Assembly (NCBI RefSeq): GCF_003610535.1
Contig: NZ_RAPN01000001.1
Coordinates: 62,001 to 126,000, forward strand
Direction of reading: 5' to 3'
Origin: Mangrovibacterium diazotrophicum
Lineage (GTDB): Bacteria > Bacteroidota > Bacteroidia > Bacteroidales > Prolixibacteraceae
Length of the DNA: 64,000 nucleotides
Position 1 is the first letter of the stretch. Every line of letters begins with the position of its first letter. The notes beneath the pieces were generated by a model, which saw only the letters and a list, made by a program, of their open reading frames with translations, made no database searches and was not told the origin of the DNA. Both the position numbers and the translations under genes were made by a program. Below, piece by piece: positions 25,758 to 34,315 of the stretch.

Positions 25758-25833
25758 TATTTTTGCGGGCGCTTTTAGTGCGGATCGAAATCCGACGGCG
25801 CTAAATATTAGACCGATTGTTAAAAAAATACTG
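25758..25833 (+). promoter_or_regulatory. promoter and structured 5' leader of the Cys/Met-metabolism gene
   Basis: A -7 box TATTTTTG lies at 25758-25765, so transcription would begin near 25770. Directly after it, TTTAGTG/CGCTAAA and CGGAT/ATCCG form a two-part hairpin (25774-25805) capped by a CGAA tetraloop with an ACGG bulge on the 3' side. The leader then runs AT-rich to the ATG at 25834. It does not match the SAM-I or SAM-II consensus by eye. Confidence 0.45.
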
Positions 25834-27069
25834 ATGGAAAAAAGTTTTACTACCCGTTCGCTTAATATTCCTTTCCCGAAAGAAGATCCTCATCGGGCTT
25901 TGGATATGCCTGTTTACGAATCAATTGCTTTTGATTTTGCCTCGTCTGAGGATATTGCAGCCAATTTTAGAGGCGAATTGCCTGCTCACGTATATTCGAG
26001 AACTAGCAACCCGACGGTTGAATATTTCGAGCGAAAAATGAAAACATTGACCGGTGCTTATCAGTCGTTGGCGTTGGCGTCGGGAATGGCAGCTATTTCA
26101 AATACGATTTTGGCGCTGTGCAAAGCGGGTGATAACATTATTTCCAGTAATCATTTGTTTGGGCACAGTTTTGCCTTGCTTGATCAAAGTTTTGCCAGTT
26201 ACGGCTTAGAGACTCGGTTTGTTGATACCAATAATCTGGCTGAGATTGAGTCGAATATTGATGAGAATACGCGTTTGATTTATTTTGAAACGGTAACCAA
26301 TCCACAGCTGGAAATCGCAGATATTGAAGCAATCGTAGCGATTGCCAATAAGCATCAAATTGTGTTGGTTGTTGATAGTACCGTTACGCCGCCGGTAAGT
26401 TTTAGTTCAAAGTCGCTTGGTGTCCATGTTGAAGTGATGTCTACAACAAAGTTTATTTCAGGCGGAGCGACTTCTTTTGGAGGTGTAATTCTAGACAACG
26501 GTCTGTATGATTGGTCGAAGAACCCGAATACAAAAGATTTCCGGGAAAAGTTTGGAAAAGATGCATTTATCGCTCGTTTGCGGAAAAACTATTATCGCAA
26601 CACCGGTGGTGCAATGACCGCACACACGGCTCACTACCAGATTTTAGGTTTGGATATTCTGGAATTGCGGTTTGAACGAAGCTATCAGAATTGCATGGCT
26701 TTGGGCGAATTCCTGTCGCAACATCCAAAGGTTAAAAAAGTAACCTACCCCGGACTGAAAAGTGACGTTGGTTATGAACTAGCGATGAAACAATTTAATG
26801 GTAAACCCGGAACAGTTATGACTTTTGATTTGGAATCTCAAGCAGCCTGTTTTGCCTTTATGAACGAATTGGAGATTATTCGTCGTGCGACCAATTTGAA
26901 CGATAACAAATCACTGATTATACATCCATTCTCAACAATCTATGTTGAATTTCCGGAAGAAGAACGGAAAGCAATGGGAATTCAGCCTACAATGATGCGT
27001 CTCTCGGTTGGGATTGAAGCTGCCCCTGATTTGATCGCTGATATTGAACAGGCGTTGAGTCGAATTTAA
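25834..27069 (+). CDS. Cys/Met-metabolism PLP-dependent enzyme (O-acetylhomoserine sulfhydrylase / methionine gamma-lyase type)
   Basis: Counting from the ATG the enzyme has 411 residues; the open frame reaches back to a TTG at 25729, but that part overlaps the predicted leader. It shows the family marks: VYSRTSNPTVEYFERKM, the LASGMAAISNTI loop that binds PLP phosphate, YFETVTNPQLEIADI, and the PLP Lys in STTKFISGGATSFGG (about residue 206). The C terminus carries MMRLSVGIEAAPDLIADIEQAL. It uses an activated homoserine or a sulfur amino acid; the exact reaction cannot be told from the sequence. Its stop overlaps that of the convergent rsmE by 4 nt. Confidence 0.88.
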   Translation: MEKSFTTRSLNIPFPKEDPHRALDMPVYESIAFDFASSEDIAANFRGELPAHVYSRTSNPTVEYFERKMKTLTGAYQSLALASGMAAISNTILALCKAGDNIISSNHLFGHSFALLDQSFASYGLETRFVDTNNLAEIESNIDENTRLIYFETVTNPQLEIADIEAIVAIANKHQIVLVVDSTVTPPVSFSSKSLGVHVEVMSTTKFISGGATSFGGVILDNGLYDWSKNPNTKDFREKFGKDAFIARLRKNYYRNTGGAMTAHTAHYQILGLDILELRFERSYQNCMALGEFLSQHPKVKKVTYPGLKSDVGYELAMKQFNGKPGTVMTFDLESQAACFAFMNELEIIRRATNLNDNKSLIIHPFSTIYVEFPEEERKAMGIQPTMMRLSVGIEAAPDLIADIEQALSRI

Positions 27070-27770
27070 TCTTCTAAAATGAGGTTACAAGTGTGACAGG
27101 CGACTATGGCAGCTGTTTCAGTCCGTAGTCGGCTGTTACCCAAAGTGACTGGGGTGCAGCCGCTTTGCAAGGCTTCTTCTACCTCTCGTTCTGAAAAATC
27201 GCCCTCGGGACCAATCAAAATAAGGTTGGACGGACTCTGAATTATTTCGTTTTTTAATTGCCGTTTATCCAATTCGTAGCAGTGCGCGATAAATTTCTTT
27301 CCGTCAAATGGAGTTGCTATTAATTCGTTGAATGGCGTTAGTGGGTTCAATTTAGGCAAGTAAGCTTTGATCGATTGTTTCATGGCTGAAACAATCACTT
27401 TTTCCAGTCGGTCATCTTTAATCACTTTTCGCTCCGAATGTTCACACAGGATTGGTGTGATTTCATCGATCCCGATTTCGGTTGCTTTCTCCAGGAACCA
27501 TTCGAGCCGGTCGATATTTTTGGTGGGAGCTACTGCAATGTGCAGGTATGATTTCCGTTTCCCAAATTCAGCTTCTTTCGTGATAACTTTGATCTGGCAC
27601 CGCTTGGGATTGGCGTCTGTAATTTCAGCCGTGTAGAAATTGCCAATACCATCGATCAGTTTTAACTCGTCGCCATTATTTAATCGAAGAACCCGAACTG
27701 CGTGTTTGGATTCCGTTTCATCTAAGGTATAAATCTCAGTTTGTAGATCGGGAGTAAAAAAAAGCTGCAT
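27066..27770 (-). CDS. rsmE: 16S rRNA (uracil-1498-N3)-methyltransferase
   Basis: The 234-residue SPOUT-class methyltransferase has the N-terminal PUA-like part (ESKHAVRVLRLNNGDELKLIDGIG). The SPOUT core has LEWFLEKATEIGIDEITPILCEHSERK, LILIGPEGDFSEREVEEAL and VTLGNSRLRTETAAIVA, which forms the knot that binds SAM. It methylates U1498 of the small ribosomal subunit. The histidine phosphatase gene lies 16 nt upstream on the same strand, so they probably share a transcript. Confidence 0.94.
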   Translation of the reverse strand: MQLFFTPDLQTEIYTLDETESKHAVRVLRLNNGDELKLIDGIGNFYTAEITDANPKRCQIKVITKEAEFGKRKSYLHIAVAPTKNIDRLEWFLEKATEIGIDEITPILCEHSERKVIKDDRLEKVIVSAMKQSIKAYLPKLNPLTPFNELIATPFDGKKFIAHCYELDKRQLKNEIIQSPSNLILIGPEGDFSEREVEEALQSGCTPVTLGNSRLRTETAAIVACHTCNLILED

Positions 27771-27786
27771 GATCTGTTTTTAATGG

Positions 27787-28281
27787 TTAGCGGAAAGATC
27801 TTGGTTTCAGGTGGGCGACCAAATCTCCTTCCCGTGAAGCAATATTTTTCCAGTTTTCAACCTTGAACTCAATGACTGCAGTTGAGCAGGTTGGTGTGTC
27901 GCTGTTGAAGAAGCGAACCAAGTTGTTGATCAAATAATGAATCGTCGGGTTATGTCCAAATACAAATACGGAGCTAATATCTTCAGGGAGGTCGTGTAAT
28001 AGTTCAATAAAATCCTGGGTTGTCAGGCCGTCGTATAAATCCTCTTCCTTTCGGATCTTCTTTTTGTCGTAGCCGTAGGTCTTCGCATAAACTTTCGCCG
28101 TTGAATAAGCTCGTTTGGCCGGACTGGAAATAATTAAATCGGGAGCAATACCGGATTCTTTTAGTTCTGCGCTTAAGATTTCTGCGTCCTCTTTGCCGCT
28201 TGGTCTCAGTTTGCGGTTAAAGTCATCTTCGTAACCATAAGGAACCGCTTTGGCGTGCCGGACAATTATTACACGTTTCAT
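27787..28281 (-). CDS. sixA: SixA-like histidine phosphatase
   Basis: The 164-residue protein opens with VIIVRHAKAVPYG, the RHA/RHG phosphohistidine motif of the histidine phosphatase superfamily. It continues with DLIISSPAKRAYSTAKVYAKTYG (second Arg) and SVFVFGHNPTIHYLINNL (second His). Length and motifs fit the SixA branch, which removes phosphate from phosphohistidine domains in signalling relays. The target is unknown. It probably forms a two-gene unit with rsmE. Confidence 0.85.
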   Translation of the reverse strand: MKRVIIVRHAKAVPYGYEDDFNRKLRPSGKEDAEILSAELKESGIAPDLIISSPAKRAYSTAKVYAKTYGYDKKKIRKEEDLYDGLTTQDFIELLHDLPEDISSVFVFGHNPTIHYLINNLVRFFNSDTPTCSTAVIEFKVENWKNIASREGDLVAHLKPRSFR

Positions 28282-28344
28282 CCTTTCAATTTTTTGAGCT
28301 AAAATAAGCTATTTTTACGCGATAGAAACACTGAAATTACAAAA

Positions 28345-28851
28345 ATGAAGCGGATAGGTTTACTATCGGATACACATGGCGCGATTAGCGATCGGGTGCT
28401 GAAATTCTTTGAAAATGTTGATGAGATCTGGCATGCAGGTGATATTGGAACAGTAGAAGCAGCTGATCAATTGGAGGCTTTTAAGCCTTTTAAGGCTGTT
28501 TATGGAAATATTGATAATCATGTTTTAAGGAGGATGTACCCTGAAAATCAACGATTTTTTTGCGAGGAAGTTGACGTATTGATGACGCACATTGGGGGAT
28601 ACCCGGGAAAGTACGAATCTAGAATAAGAAACGAGCTCTATACGAAACCGCCGAAACTTTTTATTTGCGGTCATTCACACATCCTGAAAGTCATCTTCGA
28701 CCAAAAACTCAATTGTCTCCACATAAATCCGGGCGCTGCTGGTTATAAGGGCTTTCATAACGTTTGTACTGCCGTTCGATTTGTAATCGACAAACAAGAC
28801 GTCAAGGATCTTGAAGTGCTAGAATTTGAACGGAGTAAATTCGATGAATAA
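28345..28851 (+). CDS. YfcE/MJ0936-type metallophosphoesterase
   Basis: The 168-residue protein has all metal-binding motifs of the calcineurin-like phosphoesterase fold: GLLSDTHG, HAGDIGT, VYGNIDNH, LMTHIGG and FICGHSHI. The next segment, HINPGAAGYKGFH, closes the family core. Small single-domain members of this type hydrolyse simple phosphodiesters or phosphomonoesters in the cytosol; the natural substrate is unknown. It is divergent from the histidine phosphatase gene. Confidence 0.9.
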   Translation: MKRIGLLSDTHGAISDRVLKFFENVDEIWHAGDIGTVEAADQLEAFKPFKAVYGNIDNHVLRRMYPENQRFFCEEVDVLMTHIGGYPGKYESRIRNELYTKPPKLFICGHSHILKVIFDQKLNCLHINPGAAGYKGFHNVCTAVRFVIDKQDVKDLEVLEFERSKFDE

Positions 28852-28853
28852 AG

Positions 28854-28935
28854 TATAGTTTATATAGACTATAAAAATAAAATATAGATTAAATGGTCTA
28901 ATATGTTTCAATATAGATAAAATGACGTATATTTG
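28854..28935 (+). promoter_or_regulatory. repeat-containing control region of the satD-DUF3307 operon
   Basis: The AT-rich stretch before the operon contains an inverted repeat TATAGT/ACTATA (28854-28859 and 28868-28873). It also contains two direct repeats ATATAGATwAAATG at 28882-28895 and 28911-28924, 29 bp apart. A TATATTTG box (28928-28935) overlaps the TTG start candidate. Repeats with this phasing could be operators for the HTH-bearing first gene product. Confidence 0.4.
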
Positions 28936-29589
28936 AGTGTGGAAAAAATAGCAGTCATATCAGTTGATGTTATCGACTCTTCGAAATTTGAAGAGTCCAG
29001 TTATTTACCGTCCTTGACACAGTTGGAAGATCCCGCTCAAACCTATTTGAGAAAAGCCGGAGATATGCTGTTAACGAGTAGAGGAGATAGCTTTCAGGTT
29101 ATGCTGAATGACTGGCAAACTTCATTTTTAAAGGCTATTTACCTAAAAGCCTTTTTCAAGAAGCAAGTCGCTACGTTAAAATCAAGCAATAGAAAAAAGA
29201 ATCTGGATGTCAGGCTATCGCTAACTGTTGGTTGGGTGAAGCAATTACCCGAGGATATTGGAAAAACAATGGAAGAACCGTTTATTATCTCGGGAAGAGC
29301 GCTGGATAAGATGAAAAGTAAGGGGCAAAATTTCATTGTAACAACCAACAATGACAATATAAATCACGAGCTTGAGCTTGAGTGTGCTTTTTTAGATGAC
29401 ATTTTAAACGGATGGACAGCAGCCCAAGCTGAAGTTATTTATTATCTTGTACAAGGTCTGAAGCAAGTTGAAATCGCATCGGATTTAGGTTTAACCCAAC
29501 CGTCGGTCAGTAACCGGATTCAGCTTGCTAAATGGGGCCTCATTGAACGGATGAATAAACGTTTTGTTGAATTAATGCAGAGTATATGA
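28933..29589 (+). CDS. SatD-like protein with C-terminal helix-turn-helix
   Basis: The protein has 218 residues from TTG 28933, or 216 from GTG 28939; no ATG is available. The first part (IAVISVDVIDSSKFEE, then the cyclase-like RGDSFQVML) has the layout of the SatD family. The C-terminal 45 residues contain a helix-turn-helix (LKQVEIASDLGLTQPSVSNRIQLAKWGLI), so it can probably bind DNA. The next gene overlaps the stop (ATGA-type, 4 nt) and is a DUF3307 protein; SatD and DUF3307 genes are a recurring pair in several phyla. Function of the pair is not known to me. Confidence 0.75.
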   Translation: MSVEKIAVISVDVIDSSKFEESSYLPSLTQLEDPAQTYLRKAGDMLLTSRGDSFQVMLNDWQTSFLKAIYLKAFFKKQVATLKSSNRKKNLDVRLSLTVGWVKQLPEDIGKTMEEPFIISGRALDKMKSKGQNFIVTTNNDNINHELELECAFLDDILNGWTAAQAEVIYYLVQGLKQVEIASDLGLTQPSVSNRIQLAKWGLIERMNKRFVELMQSI

Positions 29590-30314
29590 TTCTATTTCTT
29601 CGCTTGCTATTTGCGCATCTTTTGGCAGATTTTCTGTTTCAGCCTACAGCTTGGGTTATTGATAAGAATGAGCGAAAAATAAGGTCGGTAAAATTGTTTT
29701 ATCATATTGTTGTCGTAACAGTACTGTCCACTCTCTTTACGCTGGATTATTTTAGCTGGCGGATTCCTGTGTTCATCTTCGTATTTCATTACCTGATTGA
29801 TTTGATAAAAATCTATTTCAAACCATCCATTTCAACCAATTTAAGCTGGTTCCTTTTCGATCAATTTTTGCATCTGCTCCTCATTTTCTGGATTTCTGCT
29901 TTATTGGACGAATCGGTGCAAGCTGTTAGTTGCGAAATTTGGGGAAAGCTCAGCAATCCGGATGTTTTTATCTACGTGATAGCCTATTTCCTGATTGTTT
30001 GGCCGTCGATGGTTGTGGTAAACCTGGCAACTAAAGAATGGCAGAAGCAAATTGCCGAAAGCGGGGAAACAAATCTCTCGAACGGAGGCAAATGGATCGG
30101 CGTACTCGAAAGGCTGCTGGTATTGACTTTTGTACTGGGTGGACAATTTCAGGCCATTGGATTTTTGATTGCAGCCAAATCTATTCTTCGCATTTCGGTG
30201 AAGAGCGAAGAGAATGCCCGAATCATGTCAGAGTACGTGTTGGTGGGAACTTTAATCAGTTTCACAATTGCAGTGTTCGTTGGCATTGGAACCAGGGCGA
30301 TTCTGCAATTGTGA
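29586..30314 (+). CDS. DUF3307-domain membrane protein
   Basis: The 242-residue polytopic membrane protein begins with LRLLFAHLLADFLFQPTAW, the DUF3307 signature (HxxxDxxFQ), then VFHYLIDLIKI. It has about six hydrophobic helices. A Gly-rich loop (NLSNGGKWIGVLERLLVL) is well conserved in the family, which resembles small polytopic membrane enzymes. It is translationally coupled to the SatD-like gene. Substrate and role unknown. It runs close to the convergent prmA gene. Confidence 0.85.
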   Translation: MILFLRLLFAHLLADFLFQPTAWVIDKNERKIRSVKLFYHIVVVTVLSTLFTLDYFSWRIPVFIFVFHYLIDLIKIYFKPSISTNLSWFLFDQFLHLLLIFWISALLDESVQAVSCEIWGKLSNPDVFIYVIAYFLIVWPSMVVVNLATKEWQKQIAESGETNLSNGGKWIGVLERLLVLTFVLGGQFQAIGFLIAAKSILRISVKSEENARIMSEYVLVGTLISFTIAVFVGIGTRAILQL

Positions 30315-30328
30315 AAAAGATTATCGGG

Positions 30329-31159
30329 TTACTTTTCGAAAGAACAAGCCACCCAATTATTTTTTACTTTCAGTGTTAGTTTTCGTAAAAACAATTCGGA
30401 AGCCCTTCCTACAATATCTTCCAAATCATCTTTGTAGAACCCGCTAACAATCAGAATTCCATCCTCATTCAGTACACTGACGTATTTTTCAATATCCTGA
30501 AGAATAATGTTTTTCTGAATATTTGCTAAGATCAAATCGTATTTTTTGTTGCCCAAAAGAGAGGCGTCTCCAATGAAGGCTTCCATATTGTTAACATTAT
30601 TCAAACGGCAGTTCTCCACAACACTCTCGAACGCCCAGCTGTCTATGTCGATAGCAGTAACTGATTCGCAGCCTTTCATCGATGCAAAGATACCCAGGAT
30701 ACCGGTTCCGCATCCCATATCCAGTACCGTTTGCCCTTCGACATTCAATTCGTCGATGTGCTCGATCATTAGCGATGTGGTTTCGTGATTTCCGGTACCG
30801 AAAGCCATATTGGGCTCAATCACGATTTCGTATTTTGCTTCCGGATATTGTGTATGGAAAGGGGCTCGAATCAAGCAATCGGGGCCAATAAGTAATGGTT
30901 GGAAGTAGTTTTTTTCCCACTCTTCATTCCAATTAATATCGGGCATTTCCTCTGTTGCAAAGGACACGTCGAAAGGAATATCGCTGAGGATACGCGCGAT
31001 CTCAGTCTCTTCAACTTTTCCCGTCGGGAAGAAGGCGTTTAACTCGTCCTCCGTTTCATCAAAACTTTCGAATTCCAATTCGGATAAATACGCGGTCAAA
31101 ATCTCCCGGTTAACTTCGTTGTCGGGAGAAAGTTTAAATGCAGTTTTTATGTATTGCAT
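30329..31159 (-). CDS. prmA: ribosomal protein L11 methyltransferase
   Basis: The 276-residue protein has an N-terminal substrate-recognition domain followed by a Rossmann methyltransferase. It has NMAFGTGNHETTSLMIEHI, the SAM-binding VLDMGCGTGILGIFASMKG, VTAIDID and YDLILANIQKNIIL. It trimethylates lysines of ribosomal protein L11. The next minus-strand gene upstream (TerB/DnaJ) ends 15 nt before its start, so prmA is the last gene of a run that includes coaE and ybbR. Confidence 0.94.
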   Translation of the reverse strand: MQYIKTAFKLSPDNEVNREILTAYLSELEFESFDETEDELNAFFPTGKVEETEIARILSDIPFDVSFATEEMPDINWNEEWEKNYFQPLLIGPDCLIRAPFHTQYPEAKYEIVIEPNMAFGTGNHETTSLMIEHIDELNVEGQTVLDMGCGTGILGIFASMKGCESVTAIDIDSWAFESVVENCRLNNVNNMEAFIGDASLLGNKKYDLILANIQKNIILQDIEKYVSVLNEDGILIVSGFYKDDLEDIVGRASELFLRKLTLKVKNNWVACSFEK

Positions 31160-31174
31160 AAATTAAAGTGACAA

Positions 31175-31915
31175 TTACACTAAGTTTCTTTCTTTTTTTA
31201 GTTGTTCGTAGGCTTCATTCACCTTTTGAAACTTCTCATTCGCAGCTTTCTGGAAGTCCTCTCCTAAATAGCTGACTTTGTCGGGATGGTATTTCATCGC
31301 CATTTTGCGGTAAGCTTTTTTGATTTCTTCGTCGGTAGCCGAAGGTTCGATTTCCAGAATTTTGTAAGCAGCTTCGGTATTGGCAACAAACATCGATTTG
31401 ATGGACTCGAAATCTTTCCCGGTGATGCCCATGTTTTGGGCGATATGGTCGATTAAGTTTGCTTCAGAAACGTCAACCTTGCCATCAGCTTGGGCAATAC
31501 CAAACAAGAAGTGCAGCAACTGCAGACGAGAAGAATAATCCATGTTCTTCTGAATCTGTTGGCAGACTTCAGTTACCGGAATGTTCTGATTCAACAAATC
31601 GCGCAGAAGTTTCAGTGCTTCCTGTGCAGATTCGGTACCAAAAGTTCGTACAAAGAAATCCTTGACGTAGTTCAATTCCGACTTTAGCACTTTGCCGTCC
31701 GATTTCATAACAGCCGCAACCAAAACCAAGAGACTCATTACATAGCCACCGGTTGTTGTTGTCGAGGAGCTGTATCCGTTTGTTCTGTTCGTTGTTGTTA
31801 GCGGGTTGTTTTCGTTTTCAAACATTGAGCCGACCACAAATCCGATAATCCCTCCAATCGGGCCTAAAAAGGCCCAGCCCAATCCGCCGGCAATCCATTT
31901 TCCAAATTTACCCAT
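31175..31915 (-). CDS. DjlA-like protein: TerB domain plus J domain
   Basis: The 246-residue protein has a glycine-rich N-terminal hydrophobic segment ([26 protein letters not shown]), a TerB-type helical domain (about 60-170, with [21 protein letters not shown] and [19 protein letters not shown]) and a C-terminal J domain with the HPD triad in MKYHPDKV. This is the DjlA layout: a membrane-linked co-chaperone that stimulates a DnaK ATPase. The start overlaps the end of coaE by 8 nt, so the genes are co-transcribed. Confidence 0.87.
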   Translation of the reverse strand: MGKFGKWIAGGLGWAFLGPIGGIIGFVVGSMFENENNPLTTTNRTNGYSSSTTTTGGYVMSLLVLVAAVMKSDGKVLKSELNYVKDFFVRTFGTESAQEALKLLRDLLNQNIPVTEVCQQIQKNMDYSSRLQLLHFLFGIAQADGKVDVSEANLIDHIAQNMGITGKDFESIKSMFVANTEAAYKILEIEPSATDEEIKKAYRKMAMKYHPDKVSYLGEDFQKAANEKFQKVNEAYEQLKKERNLV

Positions 31916-32495
31916 GACTTCTAAATCGTTTATCTAGTTCTATTAATTTCGGAACAATGAGTTCCTTGTTATCATTTTTTACAATGAAACTGGCAAGTTC
32001 CATTTTCTGTTCATCCGTCCACTGCTTTTCTATCCGGGCTTTGACGCTTTCTTCCGTTGAATTTTCGCGTTTCATAACCCGCGCAATTCGTTCGGCTTCG
32101 GGTGCCGTTACCAAAATCGTGTAATCCATCATTTGGTAAAAGCCACTCTCGAACATGATGGCAGCTTCGTGAATAATGTAGGGTGACTTCTGCAGTTCGA
32201 CCCATTTGTTGAAGTAAATTCGTACCTCGGGGTGAATGATTCGGTTTACTTTTTCGAGTAAAGTTGGCGAATTAAAAATCAGGCCCGCTAATTTTTTTCG
32301 GTCAATGAGCTGATTTGGCAGGTAAATGTCGCTACCAAATTCGGCGATCAATTGATTTTTGATGGCTTCGGACGAGTTGATCAGTTTCTTTGCTTCTGTA
32401 TCAGCTTCGAAAACTGGTATTCCGAGCGTTCTGAAAAAGTGGCAAATGGTTGATTTTCCACTGCCAATTCCACCGGTTATTCCAACTTTAATCAT
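31908..32495 (-). CDS. coaE: dephospho-CoA kinase
   Basis: ATG at 32495 is chosen because it places [16 protein letters not shown] at the usual N terminus; a TTG five codons upstream is rejected. The P-loop GGIGSGKST is followed by the [15 protein letters not shown] segment, [13 protein letters not shown] and [20 protein letters not shown]. It adds the 3'-phosphate in the last step of coenzyme A synthesis. It overlaps the ybbR stop by 8 nt on one side and the DjlA-like gene on the other. Confidence 0.93.
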   Translation of the reverse strand: MIKVGITGGIGSGKSTICHFFRTLGIPVFEADTEAKKLINSSEAIKNQLIAEFGSDIYLPNQLIDRKKLAGLIFNSPTLLEKVNRIIHPEVRIYFNKWVELQKSPYIIHEAAIMFESGFYQMMDYTILVTAPEAERIARVMKRENSTEESVKARIEKQWTDEQKMELASFIVKNDNKELIVPKLIELDKRFRSHG

Positions 32496-33495
32496 TTGAT
32501 TTTTCTTCAATTAGATATTCCACCTGATCCGGAGCAACCGAAACATTCAGAATATTCAGAGGTTTTGAATCCAGGTTGACTTTAAGTATCTCTTTCTTTT
32601 CTTCGATATCAGAGTAGGGGACAGTTAGTTCGAAATTGGCATCGGTAATTTCCGAAAAATGGCTCAGGCCGACCAAAAAGCTCACTTTCACTTTCTCGGG
32701 GAAAAGCTTGATAATAACGTTATCCGGAACGCCGGTAACGAGAACAGGAACAGACAAGTTTTTCTCGGTATATTCCTCCAGCGGAATCTTCAGAATTACG
32801 CGCTTCGGATCGATCGTCAGGTTGTCGTAGCTTTCGAGTAATACGTTGCGCTGAATATTTTTTTCAAGCTCTTTGTAGTGTTGCTTTTTCGTCTGAATAT
32901 ATTTCAAAGTATCCAGCGTTGATTGTGCGCCGGCAACTGTTACAGAATCGGGTTCGGTTGAAATTTCGCCGCTGACGTAATACTGTTGTTTGAGTGAATA
33001 AGTAATGTTCGGTTGTACTTTTACTTTGCGACGAACGATCTTGTCGAACTCGAAATACAATGAATCCGGTTGGATCTCTATAATTTGAAGTTCGTTGCTT
33101 ACCTGCCCCGAGATTCGGTTGATGAATTGGCGTGTTCCGATGCGGAATTTCGAGTTTTCGGAAGACTCCATGCGATGCCCGGTAAAATCATTCACATTGA
33201 ACACCAACGGTGAAAAAGCCATGCTCAACTTATGGCGCAAAATCGTGAAACCGTACGAATTTACTTTCAATGTAAAATGGTCGGGCGGCGAATTGGCCAG
33301 GATTTTATTGTTGGGCAAATTGGTGTACTTTACCGGGAATGATAAATCCACTGTGTACTCTTTATTCAATGCATTTAAAAACCAGAATAAAGTGGCAATT
33401 ACGAGGCAGACCAGGAAGACCATAAGTCTTCGGTCGTCTTTCATCCGCAACGTTTTGTAGAGCGCGTGAATCTTATTGAACCAAATTTTTTCCAC
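32488..33495 (-). CDS. YbbR-domain protein (CdaR-like)
   Basis: The 335-residue protein has one N-terminal membrane helix (RLMVFLVCLVIATLFWFLNAL) and several YbbR-type beta repeats with PVKYTNLPNNK..., PVLVTGVPDNVIIKLFPEKVKVSFLVGL and FELTVPYSDI. YbbR domains in Firmicutes (CdaR) regulate diadenylate cyclase CdaA; here there is no cdaA gene nearby, so only the domain can be asserted. It starts the coaE-DjlA-prmA run, just beyond the yajC terminator. Confidence 0.85.
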   Translation of the reverse strand: MEKIWFNKIHALYKTLRMKDDRRLMVFLVCLVIATLFWFLNALNKEYTVDLSFPVKYTNLPNNKILANSPPDHFTLKVNSYGFTILRHKLSMAFSPLVFNVNDFTGHRMESSENSKFRIGTRQFINRISGQVSNELQIIEIQPDSLYFEFDKIVRRKVKVQPNITYSLKQQYYVSGEISTEPDSVTVAGAQSTLDTLKYIQTKKQHYKELEKNIQRNVLLESYDNLTIDPKRVILKIPLEEYTEKNLSVPVLVTGVPDNVIIKLFPEKVKVSFLVGLSHFSEITDANFELTVPYSDIEEKKEILKVNLDSKPLNILNVSVAPDQVEYLIEEKSND

Positions 33496-33507
33496 GAAAC
33501 CAAAGAT

Positions 33508-33545
33508 AAAAAAAAGGGCAGACTAACAAGCCGGCCCTTTCGTAT
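33508..33545 (-). terminator. Rho-independent terminator after yajC
   Basis: On the minus strand AAAGGGC and GCCCTTT enclose a 14-nt loop, followed by TTTTTT. It lies between yajC and ybbR, so the downstream run likely has its own promoter. Confidence 0.75.
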
Positions 33546-33561
33546 TTCTGATAATGTCAAT

Positions 33562-33879
33562 TTATTTTTGTTGCGGAACGTCAGACATGTCTTTCACGAC
33601 AGCTGATTTGTCAACACGAAGTTTTACATTGTCATCAACTTGTAACAGAACGTAATTTTCTTTAATCTCTGCTACTTTTCCGTAAATACCTCCGGTTGTA
33701 ACAACTTTATCGCCTTTTGCCAGGCTTTCGCGGAACTTGCGCAGTTCCTTTTGTCTTTTCATTTGTGGTCTGATCATGAAGAAGTAGAACACCACGATAA
33801 TCAAAATCATGGGTAAGAATGTCATGATCGGATTTGCTTCGGTTCCCGCTTGTTGGGGTGCCATCAATAAGTAATTCAT
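33562..33879 (-). CDS. yajC: preprotein translocase subunit YajC
   Basis: The 105-residue protein has one membrane helix ([22 protein letters not shown]) with the family-typical [13 protein letters not shown] right behind it. The cytosolic domain follows: [42 protein letters not shown]. It accompanies SecDF in the Sec export machinery. It lies 10 nt after the DUF1573 gene and ends at a strong terminator, so it closes the nusB-DUF1573-yajC operon, a conserved order in Bacteroidia. Confidence 0.95.
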   Translation of the reverse strand: MNYLLMAPQQAGTEANPIMTFLPMILIIVVFYFFMIRPQMKRQKELRKFRESLAKGDKVVTTGGIYGKVAEIKENYVLLQVDDNVKLRVDKSAVVKDMSDVPQQK

Positions 33880-33889
33880 TGGTCGTTAT

Positions 33890-34315
33890 TTAATTGTATA
33901 AATTTATCAATTCGTTTTCAACTCTCGCTGTAATCATCAGCTTTTGAGGTTCATTGCCGTCGTTGGCGAATACCTGAATTTGCTTGACAACATTTCCAAC
34001 TTCACCCGACGAATTGAAGACCACCTCAATAAAATTGTAATCTCCGGCTTTTACAGCTTCCGGCGGATAGCTAATTTCCAAACATCCGCAGTCTACTTTT
34101 GTGCTGTCGATTACCAGGTTACCGGTGCCTTCGTTTGTAAATCGGAAACTGTATGAAAGAACCTCTCCGGCGTGAACGGTTCCAAAATTATGGATTTCTT
34201 CCTGAATCGCAAATTTTGGATCCCCTTTTGGCTCTTTTGAATAATCGTTTGATTTTGTGGAACTTTTACAAGCCTGAAAACCAAGTAGGATTAATATGAA
34301 AATGAATAATTTCAT
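33890..34315 (-). CDS. DUF1573 lipoprotein
   Basis: The 141-residue protein has a lipoprotein signal (FILILLGFQACKSS, lipid-carrying Cys16). A single DUF1573 immunoglobulin-like domain follows, with EEIHNFGTVHAGEVLSYSFRFTNEGTGNLVI, DCGCLEISYPPEAVKAGD and KQIQVFANDGN. Such domains sit at the periplasmic side of the inner or outer membrane. Function unknown. Its ATG overlaps the nusB stop (ATGA), so it is translationally coupled. Confidence 0.88.
   Translation of the reverse strand: MKLFIFILILLGFQACKSSTKSNDYSKEPKGDPKFAIQEEIHNFGTVHAGEVLSYSFRFTNEGTGNLVIDSTKVDCGCLEISYPPEAVKAGDYNFIEVVFNSSGEVGNVVKQIQVFANDGNEPQKLMITARVENELINLYN

Noticed and set aside
25680-25833. SAM riboswitch before the Cys/Met gene
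   Set aside because: The conserved SAM-I and SAM-II segments are not found; only an unassigned hairpin remains.
25729-25833. N-terminal 35-codon extension of the Cys/Met enzyme
   Set aside because: It begins with TTG, has no family similarity and overlaps the predicted promoter and hairpin.
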